Positions 43,254 to 51,373 of a DNA stretch of 64,000 bases are shown piece by piece. A model generated the notes under the pieces. The model was not told the DNA's origin. It ran no database searches and was given only the letters and a program-made list of their open reading frames with translations. Positions within the stretch are counted from its first letter, which is position 1, and each line of letters begins with the position of its first letter. Where the stretch lies: contig DFBJ01000007.1 of the NCBI GenBank assembly GCA_002366565.1, forward strand, positions 1 to 64,000, in the 5' to 3' direction. Origin of the DNA: Bacteriovoracaceae bacterium UBA3083 (GTDB taxonomy: Bacteria; Bdellovibrionota; Bacteriovoracia; Bacteriovoracales; Bacteriovoracaceae). The position numbers and the translations under genes are program-made.

Positions 43254-44582
43254 CTATCTCATAACCTCGTAGGCTGGGAAGAAAAATTCTTTTTGATAAT
43301 CAACCTTTTGAGCACCACCATATGTTTTAACTAATTGCTCAACTATCTCATCTTGTGATGCCTTAGCGTGACCTTTCCATCCTCTCAACTGATGAAAAAT
43401 TCCAAAGTATTGGCTACCGTTCGCTGCACTTACTTTTCCTGCTAAAGTAGATGTATGATACAGAGTACCTGTTTTGACCATAATGGAGTCTTTAACATTA
43501 GGTGAAAGGAATCTAGATCTTATTGTCGATTGAGTAGGCCCTGACTTGTCGATATCGCTACCCGATACAGCGACAATTTTTTGTAAAGACTTTCCAACCT
43601 CATCAAGCTTCTTGTCCATTTCTTCAATGACCTTCACAATGATTGAACATGTTGCATGATTATCTAGTCTTAATTTATTTTTATATTCAGGTAGACCAGA
43701 ACCAGAGTAGAGCTTAATACTCTTCTCATTTTTTCCGAAGTTTGATCTATCAATATCTAAGTTTGGTAACCAGTTTTTAATTTTCTCTTCAATGAACTTA
43801 TCAAATTCTGCTTCTCCACCAAGTTTATTAAATACTTGGTCAGCAATAAAGTTATTAGATTTTATATTCATTGCTTTTAAATACTTAACAATAACTGGAG
43901 AGAGGTGAATAACCTTTTTAGCGTCTGTATTTTCGGCTAGAGGGTTTTTATCCACGAAAGAAACAGACTTAACGGATAGGTCTAAGTCATCTAAACTTTC
44001 ACGTATTTCTAAATGATCTATAACTTCTACAGGAGTTGTTTTGATAAACTCCTTATAAGCAGCCTTCAACAAATTCCAGTCAGGAGTATGGAAGAAGTCT
44101 TTTAAGTTTGTAGCTGTACGACTTGTCGTCATCTTTAGAATATTTCCAGTATATCCTTCAGCATTAGTATAAACGATCACATTCTTATCAAAAGTAATTT
44201 TATCTAACTCTGTTATTCCTAAATTATTAAGTTGAGAGAGTAGAAAAAATAGTTTTCTCTTAGAGTAAATAGGGTCAAGATCTCCTGCAATGTGAAGATG
44301 TTTTCCATCTAAATAGAATTCACTTTTATATTGATAGTCTACGCCGAGTTTTTCCAAGGCCCAATAGCTTGTAACCAATTTAGATACTGAAGCTAGTCTT
44401 ATTTTCATATTGGGATTGGATCCTTTCACTTCGCCACCTGGACCTGCATAGCAAAAAGCATGGTACTTGGGTGTTAAGTTATAGTTACCTAATATCGACT
44501 CCCAATCAGTTTTAAGATTGGCGACTGTTGGATTCATTGTGGTAAGCAGTAGTGCACTACTTGTCATAAGTTTTTTTATCAT
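43254..44582 (-). CDS. dacB: D-alanyl-D-alanine carboxypeptidase/endopeptidase, PBP4 (S13) family
   Basis: 442 residues from the ATG at 44582, chosen because it opens a signal peptide (MIKKLMTSSALLLTTMNPTVA); an earlier frame start adds 20 non-signal residues. Penicillin-binding motifs: SVSK in LASVSKLVTSYWAL, SNN in IKSNNFIADQVF, and KTG in IMVKTGTLYHTS. PBP4 trims and cuts peptidoglycan cross-links; in predatory bdellovibrios such enzymes round up and secure the prey wall. Cotranscribed with the ankyrin protein, which in Bdellovibrio-type predators can act as an immunity or inhibitor partner of such enzymes; that pairing is inferred here. Confidence 0.88.
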   Translation of the reverse strand: MIKKLMTSSALLLTTMNPTVANLKTDWESILGNYNLTPKYHAFCYAGPGGEVKGSNPNMKIRLASVSKLVTSYWALEKLGVDYQYKSEFYLDGKHLHIAGDLDPIYSKRKLFFLLSQLNNLGITELDKITFDKNVIVYTNAEGYTGNILKMTTSRTATNLKDFFHTPDWNLLKAAYKEFIKTTPVEVIDHLEIRESLDDLDLSVKSVSFVDKNPLAENTDAKKVIHLSPVIVKYLKAMNIKSNNFIADQVFNKLGGEAEFDKFIEEKIKNWLPNLDIDRSNFGKNEKSIKLYSGSGLPEYKNKLRLDNHATCSIIVKVIEEMDKKLDEVGKSLQKIVAVSGSDIDKSGPTQSTIRSRFLSPNVKDSIMVKTGTLYHTSTLAGKVSAANGSQYFGIFHQLRGWKGHAKASQDEIVEQLVKTYGGAQKVDYQKEFFFPAYEVMR

Positions 44583-44690
44583 TTCTCTATCCCGAGTTGA
44601 TGTGAACAGAGCACTTATGTCGTATAAAAATAGGTATGACAAGGTGTGTTATAAAAATTACTCTATAACCTTATCTAGTTAGAAATAGGC

Positions 44691-45338
44691 CTAAGCCCCT
44701 TTAAGTATTGGAAGAATCTCTTTAATTCCACCAATAATCATCTCTATTGAGATGGCCAATAGGATGATACCCATGATTCTGGTCATCACGTTTTGACCAA
44801 TTGTACCGAGCTTTTCACCAATTCTTTTAGAGTAGGCGAGGATGAAGCGTACTAGAATTCCAATTAGTACAACAGAGGAAATTGCCCCAATCCAGTGAAG
44901 CGGAGAAGAGAATGATTTTGCATGAATAATAGAAGTTGAAATAGCACCAGGTCCAGATAGGAGTGGAATTGCTAAAGGGACAATACCTAGTTCTCTTAAG
45001 TCTTGCATCTCTTCTATTTCGGTGTCATTGATTTTAGCGTTCGAAGAGGTTGCCTGGATCATACTAAATGCCATCGAAGAAAGTAGTATCCCACCACCAA
45101 TTGTAAATGAAGCGATACTAATTCCAAAGAACTCTAAAACATATTGTCCTGCAAATAAGCTTGTAATTATTGTAACGACAACAGCTATTGAGCAGGATTG
45201 AGCTATTCTTACAATTTGAGACTCACTATTTCTTTTTGTGAGATCAATAAAGATAGGGATAATACCAATTGGGTTTAAGATCGATATCAACGTTATTGTA
45301 AATTTCAAAGTATCTTCAAATGCTTGGTACATATACAA
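44691..45338 (-). CDS. MarC family integral membrane protein
   Basis: 215 residues, six predicted membrane helices. Family phrases: LNPIGIIPIFIDLT, GISIASFTIGGGILL, VPLAIPLLSGPGAIST and a terminal MIIGGIKEIL. MarC/UPF0056 proteins are common but of unsettled function; a role in multiple antibiotic resistance was not confirmed. Confidence 0.92.
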   Translation of the reverse strand: MYMYQAFEDTLKFTITLISILNPIGIIPIFIDLTKRNSESQIVRIAQSCSIAVVVTIITSLFAGQYVLEFFGISIASFTIGGGILLSSMAFSMIQATSSNAKINDTEIEEMQDLRELGIVPLAIPLLSGPGAISTSIIHAKSFSSPLHWIGAISSVVLIGILVRFILAYSKRIGEKLGTIGQNVMTRIMGIILLAISIEMIIGGIKEILPILKGA

Positions 45339-45452
45339 TTCCTATTTAAGAGAATATTTTTCTCTTTAAGTAAAATTAAAAATTACTTCCTAACTCTCTT
45401 ATAGGCGCTACCGAATAGTTTCACAAGATGAAGAATAAATTTCGGAGGTAGC

Positions 45453-46628
45453 GTGAAGAAAGGGATAGTTTTACTCGGTTTTCTTTTAGTATGTCAGTCA
45501 GTAGGTGCTATGGGTCTATTTAAATCTAGAGCTCCAGAACCTGAACCTCCTGTACAAAGCCCTACAGAGCCACCAACGGCTACTCCTGATCCAGATCCAA
45601 TTGGTAGTACTCCAACTGAACCTGACCCAATTGGAAGTACTCCAACTGACTTTTTAGAAGTTGCTGATGAAGTAGGCTCTGAAGTTGATTCGTATTTTGG
45701 TAATTATGGTGCATTATCTGAATATAGAGTTGAGACCCATGAAGCATCAAGTGATTACTGTGAGGTTGACTTAGATGGATATAATAACTTTAGTCAAAGA
45801 ATCAGCTATTTCGTCGAGTCTCAGCTAGAAAATACTAGAACTCATCTCTCAGGGCTTGCTCCATATTACGGCGTGCCTTATGAGAATGATGATCATCTCC
45901 TTTCTGGACTTGCTCAGAGACCTCTATGTCACTCTACAAGTAGTTCTTTAAGTAAAACATTGAAGAAGTCTTCAAGAGTTCCTTCAACAGCTGTTATCAA
46001 GAAACTTAATGTTTTTGAAAACAAGGTAAACACACTTAGAGAGAAAATGTTGGAAGGAGATGAGGAGTCAAGAATACAGTTAGTAAAGACTTGGTCAAAA
46101 TTCTTCTCATGTCTTGCTTACACAGAATCTCTTTCGACAGCAGATACTTCTAGTAGTCGAAAAGTTGCAGCTAAGTATGAAAGTGATAACTATAGAAAAC
46201 CTGCTGGTGTAAAGTTTTACGAAGACCCTTATCAAGATGAAGCATCAAAGTTAAATATTGGTCTATTTCAATTCACACCAAATGGTGGTGGTAATATAAA
46301 TCCATGTTTAAAATCTTGGAATAATAATTATCCAAGTTGTACTGTAGGAACTGGCTCCTCTAAAAGTAAGCTAATAGAAGTCTTTGGCTCTGCTTATCAG
46401 ACAATGAATGCTTTTTGTGGAGTTAATAAAGTTGTTCAAACATTTTCAATTCAGAGAAATTCTTCAAAGAGTACAGCGATTCATCCTAGCAATAGCAGTG
46501 TATCTAAAGCCGATAGGTGTGTGTCTCCTTGGATTTACTCAGGGTATGCCTATAACCACTTTGGGCCACTTATGAATTCAACTGGTTCAAACTTAAATAA
46601 GTTAATAAGCTGTGTGAATGCAGACTAA
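45453..46628 (+). CDS. exported lysozyme/transglycosylase-like protein (candidate)
   Basis: 391 residues from a GTG with GGAGG 5 bases before it. Signal peptide, then a Pro/Glu/Thr linker with a near-perfect repeat (PDPIGSTPTEPDPIGSTPT), then a Cys-containing domain. In residues 210-330 the order SCLAYTES (Glu after a helix), NIGLFQFTPNGGG, PCLKSW recalls the catalytic Glu and GLMQ segment of lytic transglycosylases and lysozymes. Predatory bdellovibrios carry diverged exported lysozymes. The assignment is structural inference, not a clear family match. It opens an island of exported enzymes. Confidence 0.55.
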   Translation: MKKGIVLLGFLLVCQSVGAMGLFKSRAPEPEPPVQSPTEPPTATPDPDPIGSTPTEPDPIGSTPTDFLEVADEVGSEVDSYFGNYGALSEYRVETHEASSDYCEVDLDGYNNFSQRISYFVESQLENTRTHLSGLAPYYGVPYENDDHLLSGLAQRPLCHSTSSSLSKTLKKSSRVPSTAVIKKLNVFENKVNTLREKMLEGDEESRIQLVKTWSKFFSCLAYTESLSTADTSSSRKVAAKYESDNYRKPAGVKFYEDPYQDEASKLNIGLFQFTPNGGGNINPCLKSWNNNYPSCTVGTGSSKSKLIEVFGSAYQTMNAFCGVNKVVQTFSIQRNSSKSTAIHPSNSSVSKADRCVSPWIYSGYAYNHFGPLMNSTGSNLNKLISCVNAD

Positions 46629-46727
46629 TAAATACAGCTAGTTATGTATAGATAATTCTTTACACTCTGTATTGCGCGCTGCGTATATGTGTCGTATAAA
46701 CCTTCAAGTTAATATTTGGAGGTTTCT

Positions 46728-48062
46728 ATGAGTCTAATTCAATCTAGAGTAACTATTCTAGCAGCAGCAATTTTAATTGCCCCTGTTTATGCTAATAGCA
46801 GTTCTCCAAAATTTCACCAAGGTAGACTCATTGTTAAGTTAAGAGAAGGAAGCTCACTTCCTAAAAGTAATTTAATAAAGTCATCAATGCACCTTTTTAA
46901 AAATACATATATTTTAAGAACAACAAATGTTTTAGGCCTTGAAAAAGAACTCAAGGTCTCTAATTCTGTTTTCTCTGTGAATAAAGACTTCTATGCCAAA
47001 AGAGAAGAATTACCAATGATTATAGAATCTGATGAGATTGAGAAGGCTTCAAGCAGGAATAAGTTTTGGGGCTTTGGTTCTCCAGGCCCTTTCAATGATC
47101 CTAAAGTAAAAAGGCTCTGGGCCTTTGAGTCTTCAGCTCGTAAAGGAATGAACGTCCTTGCCGCGTATGAAAACTATGATAGCTCTAATTCTGAAAAAGT
47201 TATTGTTGCTGTTATTGATACTGGTGTTGATTATGAGCACGAAGACCTTAAAGATGTAATGTGGACTAACCCTGGAGAAATTGCAGGCAATGGAGTAGAT
47301 GACGATGGTAATGGTTATATCGATGATATCCGTGGAATAAATACTCTTGTAAGAGATGCTGATGGTAATGCAACGATGGAGATAATGGATCGTGATCGTC
47401 ACGGAACACATGCTGCAGGCATAATAGGCGCGAAACAAAACAATGATAAAGGAATTGCTGGGGTGGCATCAAATGTTGCTATCATGGGAATTAGAACAGT
47501 ACCTAATGGTACTGATGAGTCTGATGTAGATGTTGCTGAAGCTCTAGTATATGCTGCAAAGAATGGAGCAAAAATTATTAATTGTTCATTTGGTAAATCA
47601 GAAAATGAAAATGGAATGCTTGTTAAGGAAACGATAGACTTTATTGGAAGTGAGTATGGTGTTCTAGTCGTCGCATCTGCAGGCAATAGTTCAAAAAATA
47701 TTGATAAGAAGAAAATGTACCCTGCTTCATTTAGATCTGAAAACCTACTTGTTGTGGCTTCGAATACAAATAAAGGAATATCACGTTTCTCAAATTACGG
47801 AGTGAAAAGCGTTGATGTTTTAGCTCCAGGATCTACTATTTACTCAACTGTTCCAGGAGATCGATATGCTTCAATGTCAGGAACTTCTATGGCCTCACCA
47901 AATGCAGCAGGTGTTGCTGCTGAAATTCTTTCAAGAAACCCTGGTCTGTCTCCAATTCAGTTGAAGCGTATAATCATGAGTTCAGTAAAGAAGAGTAGTC
48001 GCTTTTCTAAGAAAGCTCTATCTGGTGGAGTTGTTGATTTAAAGGCAGCCCTTAACCTATAA
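46728..48062 (+). CDS. exported subtilisin-like serine protease (S8), copy 1
   Basis: 444 residues from the ATG at 46728, which has GGAGG 5 bases before it; the TTG at 46716 overlaps that site. Signal peptide, an inhibitor-type propeptide of about 90 residues (FHQGRLIVKLREG), then the S8 triad: Asp in VAVIDTGVDYEHEDL, His in RHGTHAAGIIG, Ser in SGTSMASPNAAG. DDDGNGYIDD is a calcium-loop-like insert. About two thirds identical by eye to the protein at 50012, so a duplication. Likely digests prey or surface protein. Confidence 0.94.
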   Translation: MSLIQSRVTILAAAILIAPVYANSSSPKFHQGRLIVKLREGSSLPKSNLIKSSMHLFKNTYILRTTNVLGLEKELKVSNSVFSVNKDFYAKREELPMIIESDEIEKASSRNKFWGFGSPGPFNDPKVKRLWAFESSARKGMNVLAAYENYDSSNSEKVIVAVIDTGVDYEHEDLKDVMWTNPGEIAGNGVDDDGNGYIDDIRGINTLVRDADGNATMEIMDRDRHGTHAAGIIGAKQNNDKGIAGVASNVAIMGIRTVPNGTDESDVDVAEALVYAAKNGAKIINCSFGKSENENGMLVKETIDFIGSEYGVLVVASAGNSSKNIDKKKMYPASFRSENLLVVASNTNKGISRFSNYGVKSVDVLAPGSTIYSTVPGDRYASMSGTSMASPNAAGVAAEILSRNPGLSPIQLKRIIMSSVKKSSRFSKKALSGGVVDLKAALNL

Positions 48063-48090
48063 ATTTTAATAGTTAATACTTGGAGATTTT

Positions 48091-49026
48091 ATGAATCTAA
48101 CTAAATTTAGAACAATTATTCTAACAGCGACAATTGTAACTACTCCTGTTCAAGCAAGTTTCATTGATGGATTCATAGCAAAGTATATGACAAAAGTTTT
48201 CTCTGATGGGCACGGCGAAGGTCTTCCTCTAAAGGTAGGAAAACTTCCTGAAGGTATAGATTATAGAAAGGAGTTTATTTCTAAAATGGGGATAGAGTCC
48301 TATGAGAAAAATGGATTAACTATCTATAAAGGTAATAACAAAGGGCTAGGACTAGTAAAGAAGTCTAATGAGAATGAACCAGCTTTCGACTTAATCTTAA
48401 GTAAGAAGAACTATAACTCTCTTCATTCATGGAAAAATGGTAAGAAATTTATTAAGGCCTTAAAAGAATATACTAAAGATCATGGCTGTATTCCAAAAAT
48501 TGTTTCAACTTCACATGGTTGGAGAAGTGAAGGGCGAACTGGTGAAGGTCATGGACTCTCTGGGAAGTCTGGCTTTAATGGAATCTATGTAGACTACGCT
48601 CATGGACCAGAAAAAATTGCAAAGAATGGTTCTCGTACATTCAGAGATCATTTAGATAAAGAGTTGAGAAAGGGGAGCGTAAAATTTTGTGGAACTTGTG
48701 TAGCTCAATTCTATGCATGTAATGTTTCTACTTACTTTGCAGATTCTTTTTCTAAGATGTCAGGCTGTCAGACAGTTGTGGCAACGGGACAAAATTCACC
48801 ATTTTTCCAAAAGGCTGATGATGATGGGAGTTATAGAACTATAGAACTCGGTTCTCATTACTGGAAGTCAGCGGCAGGAGCATGGGAAGAAAGACAAACT
48901 CAGGAGATGACTCTAAACAATGAGCGTAAGGCTTCTTGGTATAGGTCTACACCAGTTAAAAACTCACATGGTGAAGTCATTGATATTGTGAAAGAAAACT
49001 TAGGTGAGCTTTATATAGCTCTCTAA
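48091..49026 (+). CDS. exported protein with possible clan-CD (caspase-like) fold
   Basis: 311 residues with signal peptide (ILTATIVTTPVQA). The order STSHGWRSEG (His-Gly), then GSVKFCGTCVAQFYACNVSTYFADSF and TVVATGQNSP resembles caspase/CHAT/DUF4347-like domains, in which a strand ends in His-Gly and another in a Cys. Either Cys in CGTC or the AC pair could be the nucleophile. It lies 28 bases after the first subtilase, so probably the same operon. Peptidase activity is inference. Confidence 0.5.
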   Translation: MNLTKFRTIILTATIVTTPVQASFIDGFIAKYMTKVFSDGHGEGLPLKVGKLPEGIDYRKEFISKMGIESYEKNGLTIYKGNNKGLGLVKKSNENEPAFDLILSKKNYNSLHSWKNGKKFIKALKEYTKDHGCIPKIVSTSHGWRSEGRTGEGHGLSGKSGFNGIYVDYAHGPEKIAKNGSRTFRDHLDKELRKGSVKFCGTCVAQFYACNVSTYFADSFSKMSGCQTVVATGQNSPFFQKADDDGSYRTIELGSHYWKSAAGAWEERQTQEMTLNNERKASWYRSTPVKNSHGEVIDIVKENLGELYIAL

Positions 49027-49817
49027 CCACAACTGGCCCTATAGTGATCATTATACTTTTTTAAAATTTTTCTATAGGTTCCATCTTTTCTTATTAACTT
49101 AAGACCTCTATTAAAGAGGTCTCTTAGTTTTTTATTCTTAAACCTTAGTGACCTAGGGGTTTTAGGGCTTATTGATGTAAAAATAAAGTCTGACTTATTG
49201 TAGCCTTCAAGTTTAGCTTGATGACTAAATATATTTATATCTGAAACTGCAATATCAATTCTATTTTTCATTAAAGCGCGAGGTTGAGTAAGTTGATTGA
49301 TACTTTCTTTGTATAGTTTATTATTCTTAGTAATATTAAAGAATTCATTCCCTAGAGCTTCTCTTGCTCCAGAAAAGGCCCAGATAGCTTTATCTTTCAA
49401 GTCGGCTGTCTTCTTTATTTCCAAATTTGAACTTTTTAGAGTTATAGCACAGTCTACAAAGTCCAGTATTTCGACTGATGAGAATACTTTCTTATTGTTT
49501 GATAGTGAGATGTCTTTTGCGTTACTAACCAAAGTATCAATATTATCATTCATTAGTAATTGAATGGCCCTCTTATTACTGGCAAAGACTGTTAGGACTT
49601 CATCATAACCAATTTTGGAAAATGAGGCTTTTAAGATATCAAGTTCTATTCCAGTATCATCAAGCTTATGAAAATAGGGAGGGATGTGTATTAAACCTCC
49701 TATCCTAATTACTTTAGCCTGAGATGAAATAGATAATAAGAATATAAAAAGTATTAAAGTAAGCGCTTTCAATGGATTCCTAGGTTTGATTAAGCTGAGT
49801 TTTAATCTTTTAAACAA
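49023..49817 (-). CDS. periplasmic solute-binding protein, SBP_bac_3 type
   Basis: 264 residues with N-terminal hydrophobic export signal. Two-lobe pattern: IRIGGLIHIPPYF, GIELDILKASFSKIGY, the switch DTLVSN, then KDKAIWAFSG and a C-terminal FNRGLKLIRKDGTYRKILKKY typical of amino-acid-binding proteins. No permease or ATPase gene adjoins it, so it may serve a distant transporter or act as a sensor. Overlaps the convergent gene by 4 bases. Confidence 0.85.
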   Translation of the reverse strand: MFKRLKLSLIKPRNPLKALTLILFIFLLSISSQAKVIRIGGLIHIPPYFHKLDDTGIELDILKASFSKIGYDEVLTVFASNKRAIQLLMNDNIDTLVSNAKDISLSNNKKVFSSVEILDFVDCAITLKSSNLEIKKTADLKDKAIWAFSGAREALGNEFFNITKNNKLYKESINQLTQPRALMKNRIDIAVSDINIFSHQAKLEGYNKSDFIFTSISPKTPRSLRFKNKKLRDLFNRGLKLIRKDGTYRKILKKYNDHYRASCG

Positions 49818-50011
49818 TTTTAAATTCTCTCATCAAAATAGATCTCTTACTAATTAAGCTAAAAGTAATTTTTGTAAATATTTTCAAATAAGCTTATAGT
49901 AGTCTTCTTTAGTCCGGTACTGTTCCTTTAATGTAGATGTCAGAGTTTGTGTGATGTCATTTAGCTAATAAGTACATAAACTTATGAGATAACTTAAACA
50001 AAGGAATTGTT

Positions 50012-51310
50012 TTGATAAAGATAACTTCGGTTGTTGCATCTCTTTTTATTGGTGCAAGTGTAATGGCCTCATCTCCTAAATTTCATCAAGGAAGATTAAT
50101 TGTAAAACTAAAAGAAGGAAGTCAGGTTCCATCAAGTAACTTAATAAAGTCTTCAATGCATCTTTTTAAAAATACGTATATTTTAAGAACGAACAATATT
50201 ACACAATTAGAAAAAGAACTTAAACAATCAGAGTCTATTTCTTCAGTTAATAAAGATTTCTATGCAAATAGAGAAGAACTTCCAGAATCTATAAACCCAC
50301 ATAAAGTCGCTCCAGGTTTTAATAAGGGGACAGGACCTTTCAATGATCCGAAAGTGAGTAAACTTTGGGGATTTAAGCCATCAAGAAATAAAGGAATGAA
50401 TGTCTTTGCAGCATATGAAAATTATGACAGCTCTAGTTCTAAAAAAATTATTGTTGCCGTTGTGGATACAGGTGTTGACTATAATCACGAAGACCTTAAG
50501 GACGTAATGTGGACTAACCCTGGAGAAATTGCAGGTAATGGAATCGATGATGATGGCAATGGTTATATCGATGATATTCATGGAATAAACACTCTTGTTA
50601 GAGATTCAGAAGGTAATGCTACTATGGATATTATGGATGGACATAGTCATGGTACACACGTTTCTGGAACAATTGGTGCCAAACAAAATAATGGAATGGG
50701 GATTGCTGGAGTTGCTTCAAATGTTGAGATCATGGGGATTAGAACTGTTCCAAATAGTTCTGATGAAACAGATGTAGACGTTGCTGAAGCATTTATTTAT
50801 GCCGCAAAGAATGGAGCAAGAGTGATTAATTGTTCATTTGGAAAGTCACATAATGAAGGTGGATCATTAGTTAAAGAAGTGATCGATTACATAGGTTCTG
50901 AGTACGGTGTTTTAGTTGTTGCTGCCGCTGGGAATAGTTCTCAGGATATTGATAAGCGCTTAACTTATCCGGCTTCATTTGAGTCGGAGAATCTGCTTGT
51001 CGTAGCTTCAAACTCAAAGTGGGGAATGTCTTTCTTTTCAAACTTTGGAGTTAAGAGTGTAGATGTTGTAGCTCCTGGTTCGTCTATTTATTCTACTGTC
51101 CCAGGGAATAGATATTCTTCAATGTCAGGAACTTCTATGGCCTCTCCAAATACTGCAGGAGTAGCCGCTGAAATTCTTTCAAGAAATCCAGACCTATCTG
51201 CAATTCAGTTAAAAAATATTATTATGGAAACAGTTAGTAAGAGTAGAAGCTTTTCTAGTAAGGTTGCCTCTGGAGGTCTAATTGATCTCTCTGCAGCTGT
51301 TGATCAGTAA
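50012..51310 (+). CDS. exported subtilisin-like serine protease (S8), copy 2
   Basis: 432 residues from a TTG with AAGGA 7 bases upstream. Same plan as the protein at 46728: signal peptide, FHQGRLIVKLKEG propeptide, Asp in VAVVDTGVDYNHEDL, His in HSHGTHVSGTIG, Ser in SGTSMASPNTAG. The active site is intact in both copies. The main differences are in the propeptide-catalytic junction (HKVAPGFNKGTG here). Followed by a terminator. Confidence 0.94.
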   Translation: MIKITSVVASLFIGASVMASSPKFHQGRLIVKLKEGSQVPSSNLIKSSMHLFKNTYILRTNNITQLEKELKQSESISSVNKDFYANREELPESINPHKVAPGFNKGTGPFNDPKVSKLWGFKPSRNKGMNVFAAYENYDSSSSKKIIVAVVDTGVDYNHEDLKDVMWTNPGEIAGNGIDDDGNGYIDDIHGINTLVRDSEGNATMDIMDGHSHGTHVSGTIGAKQNNGMGIAGVASNVEIMGIRTVPNSSDETDVDVAEAFIYAAKNGARVINCSFGKSHNEGGSLVKEVIDYIGSEYGVLVVAAAGNSSQDIDKRLTYPASFESENLLVVASNSKWGMSFFSNFGVKSVDVVAPGSSIYSTVPGNRYSSMSGTSMASPNTAGVAAEILSRNPDLSAIQLKNIIMETVSKSRSFSSKVASGGLIDLSAAVDQ

Positions 51311-51321
51311 GTCGCTATATT

Positions 51322-51350
51322 AGGCCACCAATTCTGGTGGCCTTAATTTT
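51322..51350. terminator. bidirectional terminator
   Basis: AGGCCACCA, four-base loop, TGGTGGCCT, then TAATTTT; between the second subtilase and the large lipoprotein. Confidence 0.8.
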
Positions 51351-51373
51351 CCTTAAATTGTGCAATTGAACAG

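Noticed and set aside
47133..47686. Three open frames on - strand inside subtilase 1
   Set aside because: Shadows of the conserved protease frame; products are low-complexity and without a ribosome site.
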